This document shows positions 19,138 to 27,814 of a stretch of 64,000 nt of DNA, piece after piece. Made by a program: the position numbers and the translations under genes. The stretch spans positions 124,001-188,000 of the forward strand of contig NZ_JARGES010000055.1 in NCBI RefSeq assembly GCF_029210365.1, read 5' to 3'. Under the pieces are notes generated by a model. It saw only the letters and a program-made list of their open reading frames with translations, ran no database searches and was not told the DNA's origin. Each line of letters begins with the position of its first letter. Position 1 is the first letter of the stretch. The DNA comes from Mesorhizobium sp. YIM 152430. GTDB taxonomy: Bacteria; Pseudomonadota; Alphaproteobacteria; Rhizobiales; Rhizobiaceae.

Positions 19138-19674
19138 TCAGCCTTCGGCTGATTCAGGCGCCGGCACGTCGGACTGCTGCTTGCAGGCTTTCAGCCAGAC
19201 GTCGTAGACGGCGTGCTCGACGGCGTTGAGTCCGGGGCTTTCGGCAAACATCCAGCCCGAGAAGATGCGCCTGATCTTGCGGTCGAGCGTGATCTCGTCG
19301 ACCTCGATGAACCCGTCGGTGCGCGGCTCCTGCCCCTCGCCGGACGAATAGCAGACGCGTGGCGTCACCTGTAGCGCGCCGAACTGGACGGTCTCGTCGA
19401 CATAGACGTCGAAGGAGATGATGCGCCCGGTGATCTTGTCGATGCCGGAGAACTCGGCGACCGGATTGGTCACGCGCTGGATCGGCACCTCGGTCGGCGC
19501 CTCTTCCATCGGGATGTCCTCGAAGGAACCGCCCTCGGCGGGCGCTTCCTCGTAGATGAACTCGTCGTCCGGCGGCAAGTCGAACTGGAGGTCCTGCGCG
19601 AACGAATTGCCCGGAGCGGCAAGCCCGGTTGCAAAGACGAGTCCCGCGATTGCCCCTGCCAGTCTCGATGTCAT
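19138..19674 (-). CDS. DUF2155 exported protein
   Basis: 178 residues with a Sec signal peptide ending about SFA-Q (residue 27). An acidic Pro-rich region is followed by a DUF2155 domain recognisable from FDVYVDETVQFG and IFSGWMFAESPGLNAVEHAVYDVWL. Function unknown; the family is alphaproteobacterial and commonly sits beside the NDUFA12-like gene, as here. It is convergent with aat, seven bases apart. Confidence 0.9.
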   Translation of the reverse strand: MTSRLAGAIAGLVFATGLAAPGNSFAQDLQFDLPPDDEFIYEEAPAEGGSFEDIPMEEAPTEVPIQRVTNPVAEFSGIDKITGRIISFDVYVDETVQFGALQVTPRVCYSSGEGQEPRTDGFIEVDEITLDRKIRRIFSGWMFAESPGLNAVEHAVYDVWLKACKQQSDVPAPESAEG

Positions 19675-19746
19675 CCTTGAAGCCCTGTTAGCTGAGTCGC
19701 GACCGGTCCGGCCTAGCCGTCGATTGTGGCGATTGTGGCCTCGCCG

Positions 19747-20151
19747 TCAGTTGCCAGGCGTCCAGGCGTCGTAGTCGCCGGTCACGCGCGGACGCTGCTC
19801 CTGCGTGACGATCGAGCCTTTCGGCCGGTAGGCGAAGCTCGTGCCCGTCATGTTCGGCAGATGCGGCTTTTGCCACTCCTTTGGCCGGTAGTTGTCGTCC
19901 TGCGGCGGCGTGTCGACGCGGTGGTGCATCCAGCCATGCCAGCCGGGCGGGATCATGCTGGCTTCCGCATAATCCTTGTAGATCACCCAGCGCCGCGTGC
20001 GCCCTTCGGTGTCGACGCCGCCCTCGTAATAGAGATTGCCGAACTCGTCCTCGCCCACCGGCTTGCCGTGCCGCCAGGTATGGAAGCGCGTGCCCAGCGT
20101 CTGGCCGTTCCACCAAGTGAAGAACTGCGTGAAGAAGGTTTTCAGTGACAT
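19747..20151 (-). CDS. NDUFA12-family NADH:ubiquinone oxidoreductase accessory subunit
   Basis: 134 residues from ATG 20151; a GTG two codons upstream is possible. The NDUFA12/17.2-kDa subunit motifs are clear: GTRFHTWRHG, GNLYYEGG, RRWVIYKDYAEASMIPPGWHGWMHH and the C-terminal YDAWTPGN. It is an accessory subunit of complex I shared by alphaproteobacteria and mitochondria, on the matrix/cytoplasmic side of the hydrophilic arm. Confidence 0.93.
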   Translation of the reverse strand: MSLKTFFTQFFTWWNGQTLGTRFHTWRHGKPVGEDEFGNLYYEGGVDTEGRTRRWVIYKDYAEASMIPPGWHGWMHHRVDTPPQDDNYRPKEWQKPHLPNMTGTSFAYRPKGSIVTQEQRPRVTGDYDAWTPGN

Positions 20152-20220
20152 TCGCACATCCGCAACTGGGTACCCGATCTTCCCCGCCTTATGGCGTTCC
20201 GGGCTGCCGATGACAAGAGC

Positions 20221-20733
20221 TCACTCCGCCCACATGATCGGCCGCTCGTAGATATCGGCGGGGATGCCGGAATCGGGCCGCCCGCAGCTCGCCGTCCGTC
20301 CGACCTTTGCGAAACCCTGCGCCAGATAGAAGGCGACGGCCTTCGCATTCGCTTCCTCGACCTCGAGCCGGATCTTGTCCGCATCGGGAAAGCAGCCCTC
20401 GATTTCGTCCAGCAGCAACCCGCCGATGCCGCGGCCCTGGCTTTCCGGACGGACATAGAGCTGATGCAGCATCACCGTCTTGCCCTCGTCGACCGCCGTC
20501 GCATAGGCGACACCACCGACCGCCGTCCCGTCATCGGCGACGAGGAACTCCGACAGGGGCGCCTCCAAGCGTTTCTCGAGTGCCGCCATCGAATGCCATT
20601 CGGCAATGATCTCGTCGACGCGCGCCTCGCCGTAGATGGCATCATAGGTCGCGTGCCATGTCTCGGCGAGAAGCGACTGCACCGCCTTCAAGTCGCGTTT
20701 CGAGGCGGTGCGGACGAACATCAATTTGTCCAA
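20221..20733 (-). CDS. GNAT family N-acetyltransferase
   Basis: 170 residues, one GNAT domain. The acetyl-CoA loop is in the V-R/Q-x-x-G-x-G/A form (YVRPESQGRGIGGLLL) and the C-terminal EEANAKAVAFYLAQGF matches motif B. The substrate cannot be deduced. It lies 43 bases downstream of gatB on the same strand. Confidence 0.85.
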   Translation of the reverse strand: MDKLMFVRTASKRDLKAVQSLLAETWHATYDAIYGEARVDEIIAEWHSMAALEKRLEAPLSEFLVADDGTAVGGVAYATAVDEGKTVMLHQLYVRPESQGRGIGGLLLDEIEGCFPDADKIRLEVEEANAKAVAFYLAQGFAKVGRTASCGRPDSGIPADIYERPIMWAE

Positions 20734-20776
20734 TGACGCACGATGTTTCCCGAAAACCGGCTGCCACTTTTCGGCA

Positions 20777-22279
20777 TCATGCGTCGATCCCCAGCCGCGC
20801 CTTGACGAGGTCGTTGACCGCCTGCGGGTTGGCCTTGCCGCCGGTCGCCTTCATTACCTGGCCGACGAACCAGCCGGCCATGGTCGGCTTGGCACGCGCC
20901 TGTTCGACCTTGTCGGGATTGGCCGCGATGACGTCGTCGACGGCCTTTTCGATGGCGCCGGTGTCGGTCACCTGCTTCATGCCGCGCGTTTCGACGAGCT
21001 GGCGCGGATCGCCGCCTTCGGTCCAGACGATCTCGAAGAGGTCCTTGGCGATCTTGCCGGAGATCGTGCCTTCCTTGATAAGTTCGATGATCGCTCCAAG
21101 CTGGTCGGGTGAAACGGGCGAATCGGTGATGTCCTTGCCGGCCTTGTTGAGCGCTCCGAGCAGGTCGTTGATGACCCAGTTGGCGGCGGCCTTGCCGTCG
21201 CGGCCCTCGGCGACCTTCTCGTAATAGTCGGCGATCGCCTTGTCGGAAACGAGGATCGAGGCGTCATAGACGGAAAGGCCAAGGGTTTCGATCAGCCGCG
21301 CGCGCTTGTCGTCGGGCAGTTCGGGCAGGTGCGCGGCGAGCGCGTCGACATAGGCCTGGTCGAATTCGAGCGGCAGAAGGTCCGGGTCGGGGAAATAGCG
21401 GTAGTCGTGCGCTTCTTCCTTGGAACGCATCGAGCGCGTCTCGCCCTTGTTGGGATCGAAGAGCCGCGTTTCCTGGTCGATCGAGCCGCCGTCTTCGAGG
21501 ATGGCGATCTGGCGCCGCGCTTCGGATTCGATCGCCTGGCCGATGAAGCGGATGGAGTTGACGTTCTTGATCTCGCAGCGCGTGCCGAAGGGCTCGCCTG
21601 GACGGCGCACCGAAACGTTGACGTCGGCGCGCAGCGAGCCCTCGTCCATATTGCCGTCGCAGGTGCCCAGATAGCGCATGATCGTGCGCAGCTTGGTCAC
21701 ATAGGCTTTGGCCTCGTCGGCCGAGCGGATGTCCGGCTTGGAGACGATCTCCATCAATGCCACGCCCGAGCGGTTCAGATCGACATAGGACATGGTCGGA
21801 TGCTGGTCGTGCAACGACTTGCCGGCGTCCTGTTCGAGGTGAAGGCGCTCGATGCCAACCTCGATCTCCTCGAACTCACCCTTTTTGTCCGGGCCGACCG
21901 AGACGAGCACCACGCCCTCGCCTACGATCGGCTGCTTGAACTGCGATATCTGGTAGCCCTGCGGCAGGTCGGGATAGAAATAGTTTTTCCGGTCGAAGAC
22001 CGAACGGTGGTTGATCTGCGCCTTGAGGCCGAGCCCGGTGCGGATCGCCTGCTTGACGCATTCCTCGTTGATCACCGGCAACATGCCCGGCATCGCCGCA
22101 TCGACGAGGCTGACATTGGAGTTCGGCGCCGCGCCGAATGTCGTCGACGCCCCGGAAAAGAGTTTCGATTGCGACGAAACCTGCGCGTGGATTTCCATGC
22201 CGATGATGATTTCCCAATCGCCGGTCGCCCCGGAGATCAGGCGCTTGGGATCGGGCGTGCGGGTATCAATGAGCGTCAT
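20777..22279 (-). CDS. gatB: Aspartyl/glutamyl-tRNA amidotransferase subunit B
   Basis: 500 residues. GatB holds the kinase and tRNA-binding site of GatCAB, which converts Glu-tRNA(Gln) and Asp-tRNA(Asn) to the amides. The opening [18 protein letters not shown], the block [11 protein letters not shown], and [19 protein letters not shown] with the GatB/YqeY tail (about 355-500) are all present. gatA and gatC are not in this window. Confidence 0.96.
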   Translation of the reverse strand: MTLIDTRTPDPKRLISGATGDWEIIIGMEIHAQVSSQSKLFSGASTTFGAAPNSNVSLVDAAMPGMLPVINEECVKQAIRTGLGLKAQINHRSVFDRKNYFYPDLPQGYQISQFKQPIVGEGVVLVSVGPDKKGEFEEIEVGIERLHLEQDAGKSLHDQHPTMSYVDLNRSGVALMEIVSKPDIRSADEAKAYVTKLRTIMRYLGTCDGNMDEGSLRADVNVSVRRPGEPFGTRCEIKNVNSIRFIGQAIESEARRQIAILEDGGSIDQETRLFDPNKGETRSMRSKEEAHDYRYFPDPDLLPLEFDQAYVDALAAHLPELPDDKRARLIETLGLSVYDASILVSDKAIADYYEKVAEGRDGKAAANWVINDLLGALNKAGKDITDSPVSPDQLGAIIELIKEGTISGKIAKDLFEIVWTEGGDPRQLVETRGMKQVTDTGAIEKAVDDVIAANPDKVEQARAKPTMAGWFVGQVMKATGGKANPQAVNDLVKARLGIDA

Positions 22280-22367
22280 CGTCTGCCTGGCGTTCGCGAT
22301 GGTCGGAAGTGTTCCGGTTCGCTAGACCAATCGCGCGCGCGAGGCAAGGTTTTCGCAGGCCGTCGGC

Positions 22368-22799
22368 TCAAGCCGTGGCGATATACTGGCGGATCTCGTC
22401 GGCCTCGCGCTCCACGTCCTCGATGCGCTGCTTGACCACGTCGCCGATCGAAACGATGCCGGCAAGCTTGCCCTCGCGTTCGACGGGAAGGTGACGGAAG
22501 CGCCCGCGTGTCATCAGTTCCATCACCTGATTGACCGTATGGCCCTCCTGGCAGGTCTTCACCTTCGAGGTCATCGCACTCGACACCGGCTCATCCAGCG
22601 CCACGGCGCCGCGCAGCCCGATCTGGCGAACGATGTCGCGCTCGGAGAGGATGCCGGCGATCTTGTCGCCCGGCTTGGTGACGACCACTGCGCCGATCCG
22701 CTTTTCGCCGAGAAGCTGGGCAGCCTGAGCCAGCGACATCTCCGGTTCCACCGTCACAACGTCGCGGCCCTTGGCGTCCAGAATTGCCTTTACCGTCAT
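22368..22799 (-). CDS. Tandem CBS-domain protein
   Basis: 143 residues from ATG 22799, which has AGGAGG directly upstream; longer in-frame starts lack a ribosome site. Two CBS motifs (about 8-62 and 74-130) form one Bateman module, with GILSERDIVR and GIVSIGDVV marking the ends of each. These modules bind adenine nucleotides; this stand-alone type has no catalytic domain. Likely a cytosolic energy-state sensor; partner unknown. Confidence 0.9.
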   Translation of the reverse strand: MTVKAILDAKGRDVVTVEPEMSLAQAAQLLGEKRIGAVVVTKPGDKIAGILSERDIVRQIGLRGAVALDEPVSSAMTSKVKTCQEGHTVNQVMELMTRGRFRHLPVEREGKLAGIVSIGDVVKQRIEDVEREADEIRQYIATA

Positions 22800-22887
22800 G
22801 CGCACCTCCTTTTCGGCATTTGATGGCATCGTGCGCCGCGCTTCGATGCTTTTCAAGCGCGGAGGCATCACGGGACATGTCGTGTTG

Positions 22888-23610
22888 TCAGCGGCGATCA
22901 AAAAGGGCGAGGCCGAAAAATCCCGCCAGGAGCCCGCCAATATGCGCCTCCCAGGCGATCTGGCCGATGCCGGGCGCGATGGAGCCGAGGCCCATTGCCA
23001 GGTTGATGACGAACCACACGAGAAGGAACATGAAGGTCATGCGGTGACGCAGCACGACGCCGACCGGCAGAATCGGGCCCGTGAAAGCCGGCTTGCCCGC
23101 GAATCGGTCGATCTGGAACGCGAAGCGCGCCGCAGCGCCCATCATGCCCGAGATCGCCCCCGACGCACCGACGACCGGCGTCGGATCGCCCGAATGGAGC
23201 ACATAATGCAACCCGACGGCGGCAAGGGCGGTGAAGCCCCAGAAGGCGATGAACCGCGCCGCGCCGATCCGATGGGCGAGCGGCGAGCCGAACGCCGCCA
23301 GCCACACCATGTTCACCGCCAGATGCGCGATCCCGCCATGCAGAAAGGCATAGGTGACCGGTCCTGCAAAGGCATAGGCGTCGATGATGTACTGCCCCGA
23401 ATAGCGGATCGGGATGAAGGCGAAGCGTGCGATGATTCCGATGTCCTGCGGCTCGGACAGCACGAGCATTCGCACGGCATGGATGCCGACGCAGACCGCG
23501 ATCAGCCCGATGACGACCGCAGGCAGGTTGAAGATCGGCTCGTATCGTGGTGGCGGCGTTTCCCGCCAGTCTTCGTCGGAAGGGCTATCGATCGGGCGTG
23601 GCTGGTCCAT
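22888..23610 (-). CDS. Rhomboid intramembrane serine protease
   Basis: 240 residues from ATG 23610. A soluble Pro-rich N-terminus is followed by six hydrophobic segments. The catalytic dyad is Ser150 in GASGAISG (TM4) and His223 in EAHIGGLLAG (TM6); the oxyanion/loop residues His96 and Asn100 lie in HGGIAHLAVNMVWL. It should cleave membrane-protein substrates within the bilayer. An upstream extension to 23811 runs through a putative sRNA and terminator and is rejected. The ribosome site is weak. Confidence 0.9.
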   Translation of the reverse strand: MDQPRPIDSPSDEDWRETPPPRYEPIFNLPAVVIGLIAVCVGIHAVRMLVLSEPQDIGIIARFAFIPIRYSGQYIIDAYAFAGPVTYAFLHGGIAHLAVNMVWLAAFGSPLAHRIGAARFIAFWGFTALAAVGLHYVLHSGDPTPVVGASGAISGMMGAAARFAFQIDRFAGKPAFTGPILPVGVVLRHRMTFMFLLVWFVINLAMGLGSIAPGIGQIAWEAHIGGLLAGFFGLALFDRR

Positions 23611-23674
23611 CGTGGCTCTCTTGGGCGTCAGCCCGCACATAGAGGCCAAGGGCGCCGACCGCCAGTGCAGGGTC

Positions 23675-23776
23675 AAAAAGAAAGCCGTTCGAAGGGATCC
23701 CTTCGAACGGCCAATCGAGCCCCCTGCTCTCGCAGCGCGACTGGAGTTGCGCTGGCTATCTGCTTCCCGTGCCCCG
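23675..23776 (-). ncRNA. Candidate small RNA with strong intrinsic terminator
   Basis: Minus-strand unit in a 350-base gap with no coding sequence. A consensus -35 TTGACA lies at 23811-23806; the -10 at 17 bases (TCGTGA) is poor. The transcript would fold into a CAGCGC/GCGCTG hairpin, a GAGC/GCTC hairpin and a terminal 28-base perfect palindrome (23684-23711) followed by CTTTCTTTTT. The terminator has no other gene to serve: the rhomboid start is downstream of it and the next upstream gene is on the other strand. An attenuator for the rhomboid gene is the alternative. I could not assign a known sRNA family. Confidence 0.5.
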
Positions 23777-23961
23777 AAGTTCTCACGAGCCACCCACGCT
23801 GGCAATGTCAACCTTTCGTTAACCTTAACGTCCTCGAGAAGCGTTAAGAACTCCTAACGGGGCTGGCACGTCCCCTGCATCCTTGGCCATGTGAAGACCA
23901 TCTGGTGGCTCGATTCGTCCCAATCCGGGACGCTTCGGCGAGAAAACGGGAGCAGGCATTG

Positions 23962-24585
23962 ATGAAAATGGACGGCACGATTGCGATGTTCCGGTATTGG
24001 GACATGCTGCGCGCCGGCCGCCCTGCCCCGTTTCGCACGGAAATCGACCCGACCGCGATCAAGGGACGCCTGCCGGATACCTTCATTCTCGAATTCGACA
24101 CGGCCGCCGAATTGCGGTTCCGGCTCGCGGGCACCAATGTATGTGCGGCATTCGGTCGCGAGTTGCGCCATCTGGCATTCGCCGAAATCTGGCGACTGGA
24201 GGACCGCAATGCGGTCGACGCTCTTGGCAAGGCGACCCTGACGCAGGGCGCGGTGGTGCTGGCGCAGGCGCACGGCAGGAGCCGCCAAGGTCGCCCTGCA
24301 GGCTTCGAGTTGTTGCTGTTGCCGCTCGACGCCGGTCCGGGGCGCCCTCGCGCCATGGGCCTCGCCACGCCATTGGAGCGCCCCTTCTGGCTCGGCGCGC
24401 ATCCACTGGCCACGCTCGAACTCGACGAGGCGCGCCTGATCGATCCAAAGGCAATGCCGGCGCTCGACTTGGGCAAGCGGACGCCGAGCCTGGCCCCGCA
24501 GGATCTCGAACCTGCGGAAGGCGACCGCACCCGGCGCGTCCGCCATCTCGTCGTTCTCGACGGCGGAAAGTCGCAGGACGGCTGA
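23962..24585 (+). CDS. PAS_5 (DUF1457) domain protein
   Basis: 207 residues from ATG 23962, with GGGAG nine bases upstream. The PAS_5 domain (about 8-150) is recognised from the YWDMLRAGRPAPFRTEIDP opening and the LAGTNVCAAFGRELRH block. The family is alphaproteobacterial, without catalytic residues, and is linked to motility or cell-cycle control in a few cases. The C-terminal 50 residues are charged and probably disordered. It is followed on the same strand by the PilZ gene, 130 bases later, which has its own operator-like leader. Confidence 0.85.
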   Translation: MKMDGTIAMFRYWDMLRAGRPAPFRTEIDPTAIKGRLPDTFILEFDTAAELRFRLAGTNVCAAFGRELRHLAFAEIWRLEDRNAVDALGKATLTQGAVVLAQAHGRSRQGRPAGFELLLLPLDAGPGRPRAMGLATPLERPFWLGAHPLATLELDEARLIDPKAMPALDLGKRTPSLAPQDLEPAEGDRTRRVRHLVVLDGGKSQDG

Positions 24586-24646
24586 AACGGCATCGAAACC
24601 TCGTTCACAGCGCGCCTTCGACCAATTCGAATTACAACATGTTAAC

Positions 24647-24690
24647 GACTGTGGCGCTATTTTTGTCACAGTCAGTCGGACATGTCCGAC
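24647..24690 (+). promoter_or_regulatory. Two adjacent palindromes upstream of the PilZ gene
   Basis: First an inverted repeat GACTGTG / CACAGTC with a 13-base AT-rich spacer (24647-24673), then after one base a perfect 16-base palindrome centred on GGACATGTCC (24675-24690). They end 25 bases before the PilZ start, an operator or leader position. The binding protein is unknown. Confidence 0.45.
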
Positions 24691-24715
24691 GGAATTGGCG
24701 GGGGCTGAGGCGAAG

Positions 24716-25327
24716 ATGAGTTCAGCGGCGTTGCAAGTCGCTCCGACACGAAACGAACGGCGCGGTTTCCAGCGCGTTCGCGTCAAGATCTATGGTCGCT
24801 TCATGCTCGAGGACCGTTCCGAGCACCCCTGCCAAGTCATCGACATGTCGCCCGGCGACGTCGCGATCCGTGCCGACCGCCCTGGCGAGCCCGGCGAGCG
24901 TGTGATCGCTTATCTGGATCACATCGGCCGCATCGAGGGCGTGGTGACGCGCCTGACAGACGACGGCTTCGCGATGACCGTCATCGCCTCGGAACGAAAG
25001 CGCGAGAAACTCGCCGCCCAGCTTACCTGGCTCGCCAACAAGCACGAACTCGACCTGCCCGAGGATCGTCGCCACCAGCGCGTCGCGCCGCGCAATCCGA
25101 TCACGGTGCTTCAGCTTGGCGACGGGCGGCAATATCGCTGCCGCATCGTCGATCTTTCCCTTTCCGGCGCAGCAGTGGAAATCGAGGTGCGGCCCGCGCT
25201 TGGCGTCCAGGTCACGCTCGGCGCCATGCGGGGTCAGGTCGTTCGCCACTTCCAGGACGGCATCGCCATCGAGTTCGCTGCATTGCAGCGCGAGGAAACG
25301 CTGGAAGCCGCCTTCTCCGACCGCTGA
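24716..25327 (+). CDS. Tandem PilZ-domain cyclic di-GMP receptor
   Basis: 203 residues from ATG 24716 (GAGG upstream; a TTG seven codons earlier is possible). Two PilZ domains in tandem. The N-terminal one keeps RxxxR (RGFQR) but its second motif reads DMSPGD, lacking the final Gly of [D/N]xSxxG. The C-terminal one has both motifs intact: RRHQR and DLSLSG. So one domain is likely to bind cyclic di-GMP and the other may be structural. No effector domain is attached. Cytosolic; probably controls motility or surface polysaccharide. Confidence 0.9.
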   Translation: MSSAALQVAPTRNERRGFQRVRVKIYGRFMLEDRSEHPCQVIDMSPGDVAIRADRPGEPGERVIAYLDHIGRIEGVVTRLTDDGFAMTVIASERKREKLAAQLTWLANKHELDLPEDRRHQRVAPRNPITVLQLGDGRQYRCRIVDLSLSGAAVEIEVRPALGVQVTLGAMRGQVVRHFQDGIAIEFAALQREETLEAAFSDR

Positions 25328-25347
25328 TCGAATGCTCCGAAAGGAAC

Positions 25348-25379
25348 GAAAGGGCTGGCGCCACGCTGGCCCTTTTTTT
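25348..25379 (+). terminator. Terminator after the PilZ gene
   Basis: Stem AAAGGGC / GCCCTTT with an inner GCG/CGC pairing, followed by a run of seven T. Confidence 0.85.
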
Positions 25380-25399
25380 CGTTCATGCTCCTGCGAAAC

Positions 25400-25548
25400 C
25401 CATGGTTACCGGCTGGTGAAAAAAATATTCGCAATTTGAATAAGTATTGATTCAAATACTGTTTTGATTTTACTACAAACTACACTTGACTTTTCGCGCA
25501 GAATAAATCCGTACCTGTCATTGTCTCTCCAAACGGGGAGACGATACG
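25400..25548 (+). promoter_or_regulatory. AT-rich island with imperfect palindrome upstream of BTLCP gene
   Basis: A 100-base stretch (about 25415-25510) is strikingly AT-rich against the high-GC background. It contains AGTATT/AATACT arms (25443-25460) around GATTCA and a -35-like CTTGACT near 25485, without a clear -10 at the right spacing. AT-rich islands of this kind are targets of rhizobial Ros/MucR-type or nucleoid proteins; the link is inference. Confidence 0.4.
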
Positions 25549-26160
25549 ATGGGGAATTCGAAGTATAGCAAAGTCGCGCTGGCCTTGGCAGGTCTTTTTG
25601 CCATGGTCGCGACGACCGCCGCCGCACAGCCTTTCATGCATGTCGGCGGCCTGACCACGCAGCCTGTCGGCCACTATGATTTCTGTCAGCGGAAGCCGGC
25701 CGAATGCCAGCCGACCGCGGATGCCGACGCGCCGACGGAACTGAGCCGCGAATTGTGGGCCGAAATCGTCAATGTCAACAACATGGTCAATCTGGCCGTG
25801 CGCCCGCGCACCGACATGGAAATGTGGGGTGTCGAGGAATACTGGTCCTATCCGGTCAACGGCTATGGCGATTGCGAGGACTATGCGCTCGAAAAGCGCA
25901 AGCGCCTGATCGAGAAGGGCGTGCCGGCTTCGAACCTGTTGATGACCGTCGTTCGCCAGCCCAATGGCGACGGTCACGCGGTCCTCGTCGTCCACACCTC
26001 GATGGGTGACTTCGTCCTCGACAATCTGGAACTGCGCGTCCTGCGCTGGAACGAGACCGAATACAGCTTCCTGAAGCGCCAGTCGTCGCGTCATGCCGGA
26101 ATGTGGGTCGGCATCAATGACGACCGTGACATTCTGGTCGGCAGCGTCGCTGCCCGCTGA
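25549..26160 (+). CDS. Bacterial transglutaminase-like cysteine peptidase (BTLCP, C93)
   Basis: 203 residues with a Sec signal peptide ending AAA-Q (about residue 26). The transglutaminase-fold triad is visible: Cys109 in GYGDCEDYAL, His143 in GDGHAVLVV, Asp154/Asp158 in GDFVLDN. BTLCPs are periplasmic; the LapG branch cleaves adhesins under cyclic di-GMP control, but this member lacks the LapD/LapA context, so a LapG role is not supported. The ATG has GGGGAG upstream. Confidence 0.88.
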   Translation: MGNSKYSKVALALAGLFAMVATTAAAQPFMHVGGLTTQPVGHYDFCQRKPAECQPTADADAPTELSRELWAEIVNVNNMVNLAVRPRTDMEMWGVEEYWSYPVNGYGDCEDYALEKRKRLIEKGVPASNLLMTVVRQPNGDGHAVLVVHTSMGDFVLDNLELRVLRWNETEYSFLKRQSSRHAGMWVGINDDRDILVGSVAAR

Positions 26161-26213
26161 TTTGTGGGGATAGCCCGGTCGAGCCCCCTACTCCCCGTCC
26201 GTTCGACCTGGCT

Positions 26214-26250
26214 GGAGCCGGTTCTTCCCCGAGAACCGGCTCCAACTTTT
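26214..26250. terminator. Strong terminator between BTLCP gene and gamma-carbonic anhydrase gene
   Basis: Twelve-base perfect stem GGAGCCGGTTCT / AGAACCGGCTCC with a six-base loop, followed by AACTTTTT on the plus strand. Confidence 0.88.
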
Positions 26251-26775
26251 TCAGTCGATGCGCTTCATGCCCTTGGTGAAGCGCTTGCCATTGGCGACAT
26301 AGCTCGCCGACGAAGCGCGCAACGCATCCTCGTTCGACAGCGTGCGGATAGCCTTGGCGGGCGAGCCGACGATCAGCGAATTGTCGGGAAACTCCTTGCC
26401 TTCGGTGACGAGCGCCCCGGCGCCGACCAGCGAGTTCCTGCCGATCCTTGCACCGTTGAGGATGATCGCACCCATGCCGACCAGAGAATTGTCGCCGATC
26501 GTGCAGCCGTGCAGAATCGCGCGATGGCCGATGGTGCAGCCCTTGCCCACGGTCAGCGGGTAGCCCGGATCGGTGTGCATCATCGTGTGTTCCTGCACGT
26601 TGGAATCGTCGCCGATCTCGATGCGTTCATTGTCGCCGCGCAGCACGGCCCCGAACCAGATGCCGACATTGCTCCCGAGCGTCACCTTGCCGATCACATG
26701 TGCATCCGGCGCGATCCAGTTGGTGTCGCGATCCTCGAATTGCGGCCCGACGCCGTCGAGTTCATAGACCGGCAT
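26251..26775 (-). CDS. Gamma-class carbonic anhydrase family protein
   Basis: 174 residues of left-handed beta-helix hexapeptide repeats. The three zinc ligands of the gamma class are present as His67 (EHTMMHTD), His84 and His89 (GHRAILHGC). Arg46-Asp48 in VLRGDN matches the conserved structural pair. It may hydrate CO2, or act as a complex I-associated gamma-CA-like trimer; activity is not guaranteed because many family members lack the proton-shuttle residues. Confidence 0.9.
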   Translation of the reverse strand: MPVYELDGVGPQFEDRDTNWIAPDAHVIGKVTLGSNVGIWFGAVLRGDNERIEIGDDSNVQEHTMMHTDPGYPLTVGKGCTIGHRAILHGCTIGDNSLVGMGAIILNGARIGRNSLVGAGALVTEGKEFPDNSLIVGSPAKAIRTLSNEDALRASSASYVANGKRFTKGMKRID

Positions 26776-26827
26776 TGTTTTCCTCCAGGCGGTTGCTTTA
26801 CGCCGCGTTTACCATGTTCACGCAAGG

Positions 26828-27604
26828 ATGGAACCGCCGATCCGGCAGGCGAACACTCCCGAACCGAGCGCGATGACCGACTTCACACGTTTCGACAATG
26901 CGACCATCGAGGAAGTCGGCAACGGCTTCATGGTGAAGATTTTCTATATCTTCGTTGCGCTGGCACTGCTTTCGATCGGCATCAGCTATGCCGGCAAGAC
27001 CTTCGGCAGCGCGATCGCGCTTGCCGGCCACACGGACGATCGGACGATTCAGGGCGTGGTGATCGATGGGGAGATGATCGCGGTCCCGGCCAACATGATC
27101 CGCTTTGCGAGCGACCGCCGGTCCGGCGAGGCGAGACGACTCGACCTTTATCTTTCCTGGCCGCGCCTCGAAGGCTATTCCGAAGACGAGCGCGCCCTCT
27201 TCAATCATGCCGGCGAGGATCATCGCATCGTCTTCGCCAGCTTCGAGCCGCGTTCGATGCCGCTCGACATGTCGAGCCGGCTGACGCCGATCTATCGTCT
27301 CCTGATCGAAGAGCCGGGGGAGCCGGCGGAAGCCGGGCTTGTCGCCCATCGCTTCATCGCGGCATCGGGCTATGGCGACGAGATCCTGATCGTCGACCCG
27401 ACGCGTTTCGCCGCTCCCTTCGTGGCGCGCTGCCTGACTGGAGCGGAAGCCGATACCGCGCTGGCGCCTTGCGAGCGCGATATCGATGTGGGTGCCAATC
27501 TGTCGCTGCGCTACCGCTTCCCGCGGGCGCTGCTCGAGGACTGGAAGGCGCTGGATGCCGGGATGCGTGCCTTCGCCGCGAAGGCACTGCAACCGGCGAC
27601 GTGA
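26828..27604 (+). CDS. Conserved rhizobial membrane-anchored hypothetical protein
   Basis: Up to 258 residues; the ATG at 26873 (MTDFTRFDN) is an alternative start giving 243. One membrane segment (about 38-60 of the long form) is followed by a soluble domain of about 190 residues with two cysteines near the end (ARCLTGAE, LAPCERD), possibly a disulfide. The domain is probably periplasmic. I do not recognise a characterised family, though similar proteins occur across rhizobia. Its stop abuts the DUF3126 stop (shared TGATCA). Confidence 0.75.
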   Translation: MEPPIRQANTPEPSAMTDFTRFDNATIEEVGNGFMVKIFYIFVALALLSIGISYAGKTFGSAIALAGHTDDRTIQGVVIDGEMIAVPANMIRFASDRRSGEARRLDLYLSWPRLEGYSEDERALFNHAGEDHRIVFASFEPRSMPLDMSSRLTPIYRLLIEEPGEPAEAGLVAHRFIAASGYGDEILIVDPTRFAAPFVARCLTGAEADTALAPCERDIDVGANLSLRYRFPRALLEDWKALDAGMRAFAAKALQPAT

Positions 27605-27814
27605 TCAGGCCAGATCGACGTCGAGGATCGCCATCGAGAAGTTATAGGACAGTTCCCCGTCATCCTCGTCCTTGAAGATGATTCCCAGGAACTCGTCGCC
27701 GACATAAAGTTCGCAGGAATCGTCCTTGCGCGGGCGTGCCTTCACTTCGAGTTGCGGGTTCTGGAACGTCCGCTTGAAATAGGCGTCGAGCTTTCGGATT
27801 TCTTCCGGTTTCAA
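27605..27814 (-). CDS. DUF3126 family protein
   Basis: 69 residues from TTG 27814, chosen because GGAG lies eight bases upstream and the product then starts MKPEEIRKLDAYF, the usual start of this family; an upstream start would add 20 atypical residues. Small acidic cytosolic protein with CELYVGDEFLG and SYNFSMAILDVDL motifs. Function unknown; the gene commonly follows cysE in rhizobia, as here. Confidence 0.88.
   Translation of the reverse strand: MKPEEIRKLDAYFKRTFQNPQLEVKARPRKDDSCELYVGDEFLGIIFKDEDDGELSYNFSMAILDVDLA

Noticed and set aside
23675-23811. Assignment of the sRNA to 6S or SRP RNA
   Set aside because: The SRP GGAAGCAG core context and 6S central bubble cannot be recognised in this short unit.
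25549-26160. Calling the C93 peptidase LapG
   Set aside because: The catalytic fold matches, but no LapD-like receptor or large adhesin gene is nearby.
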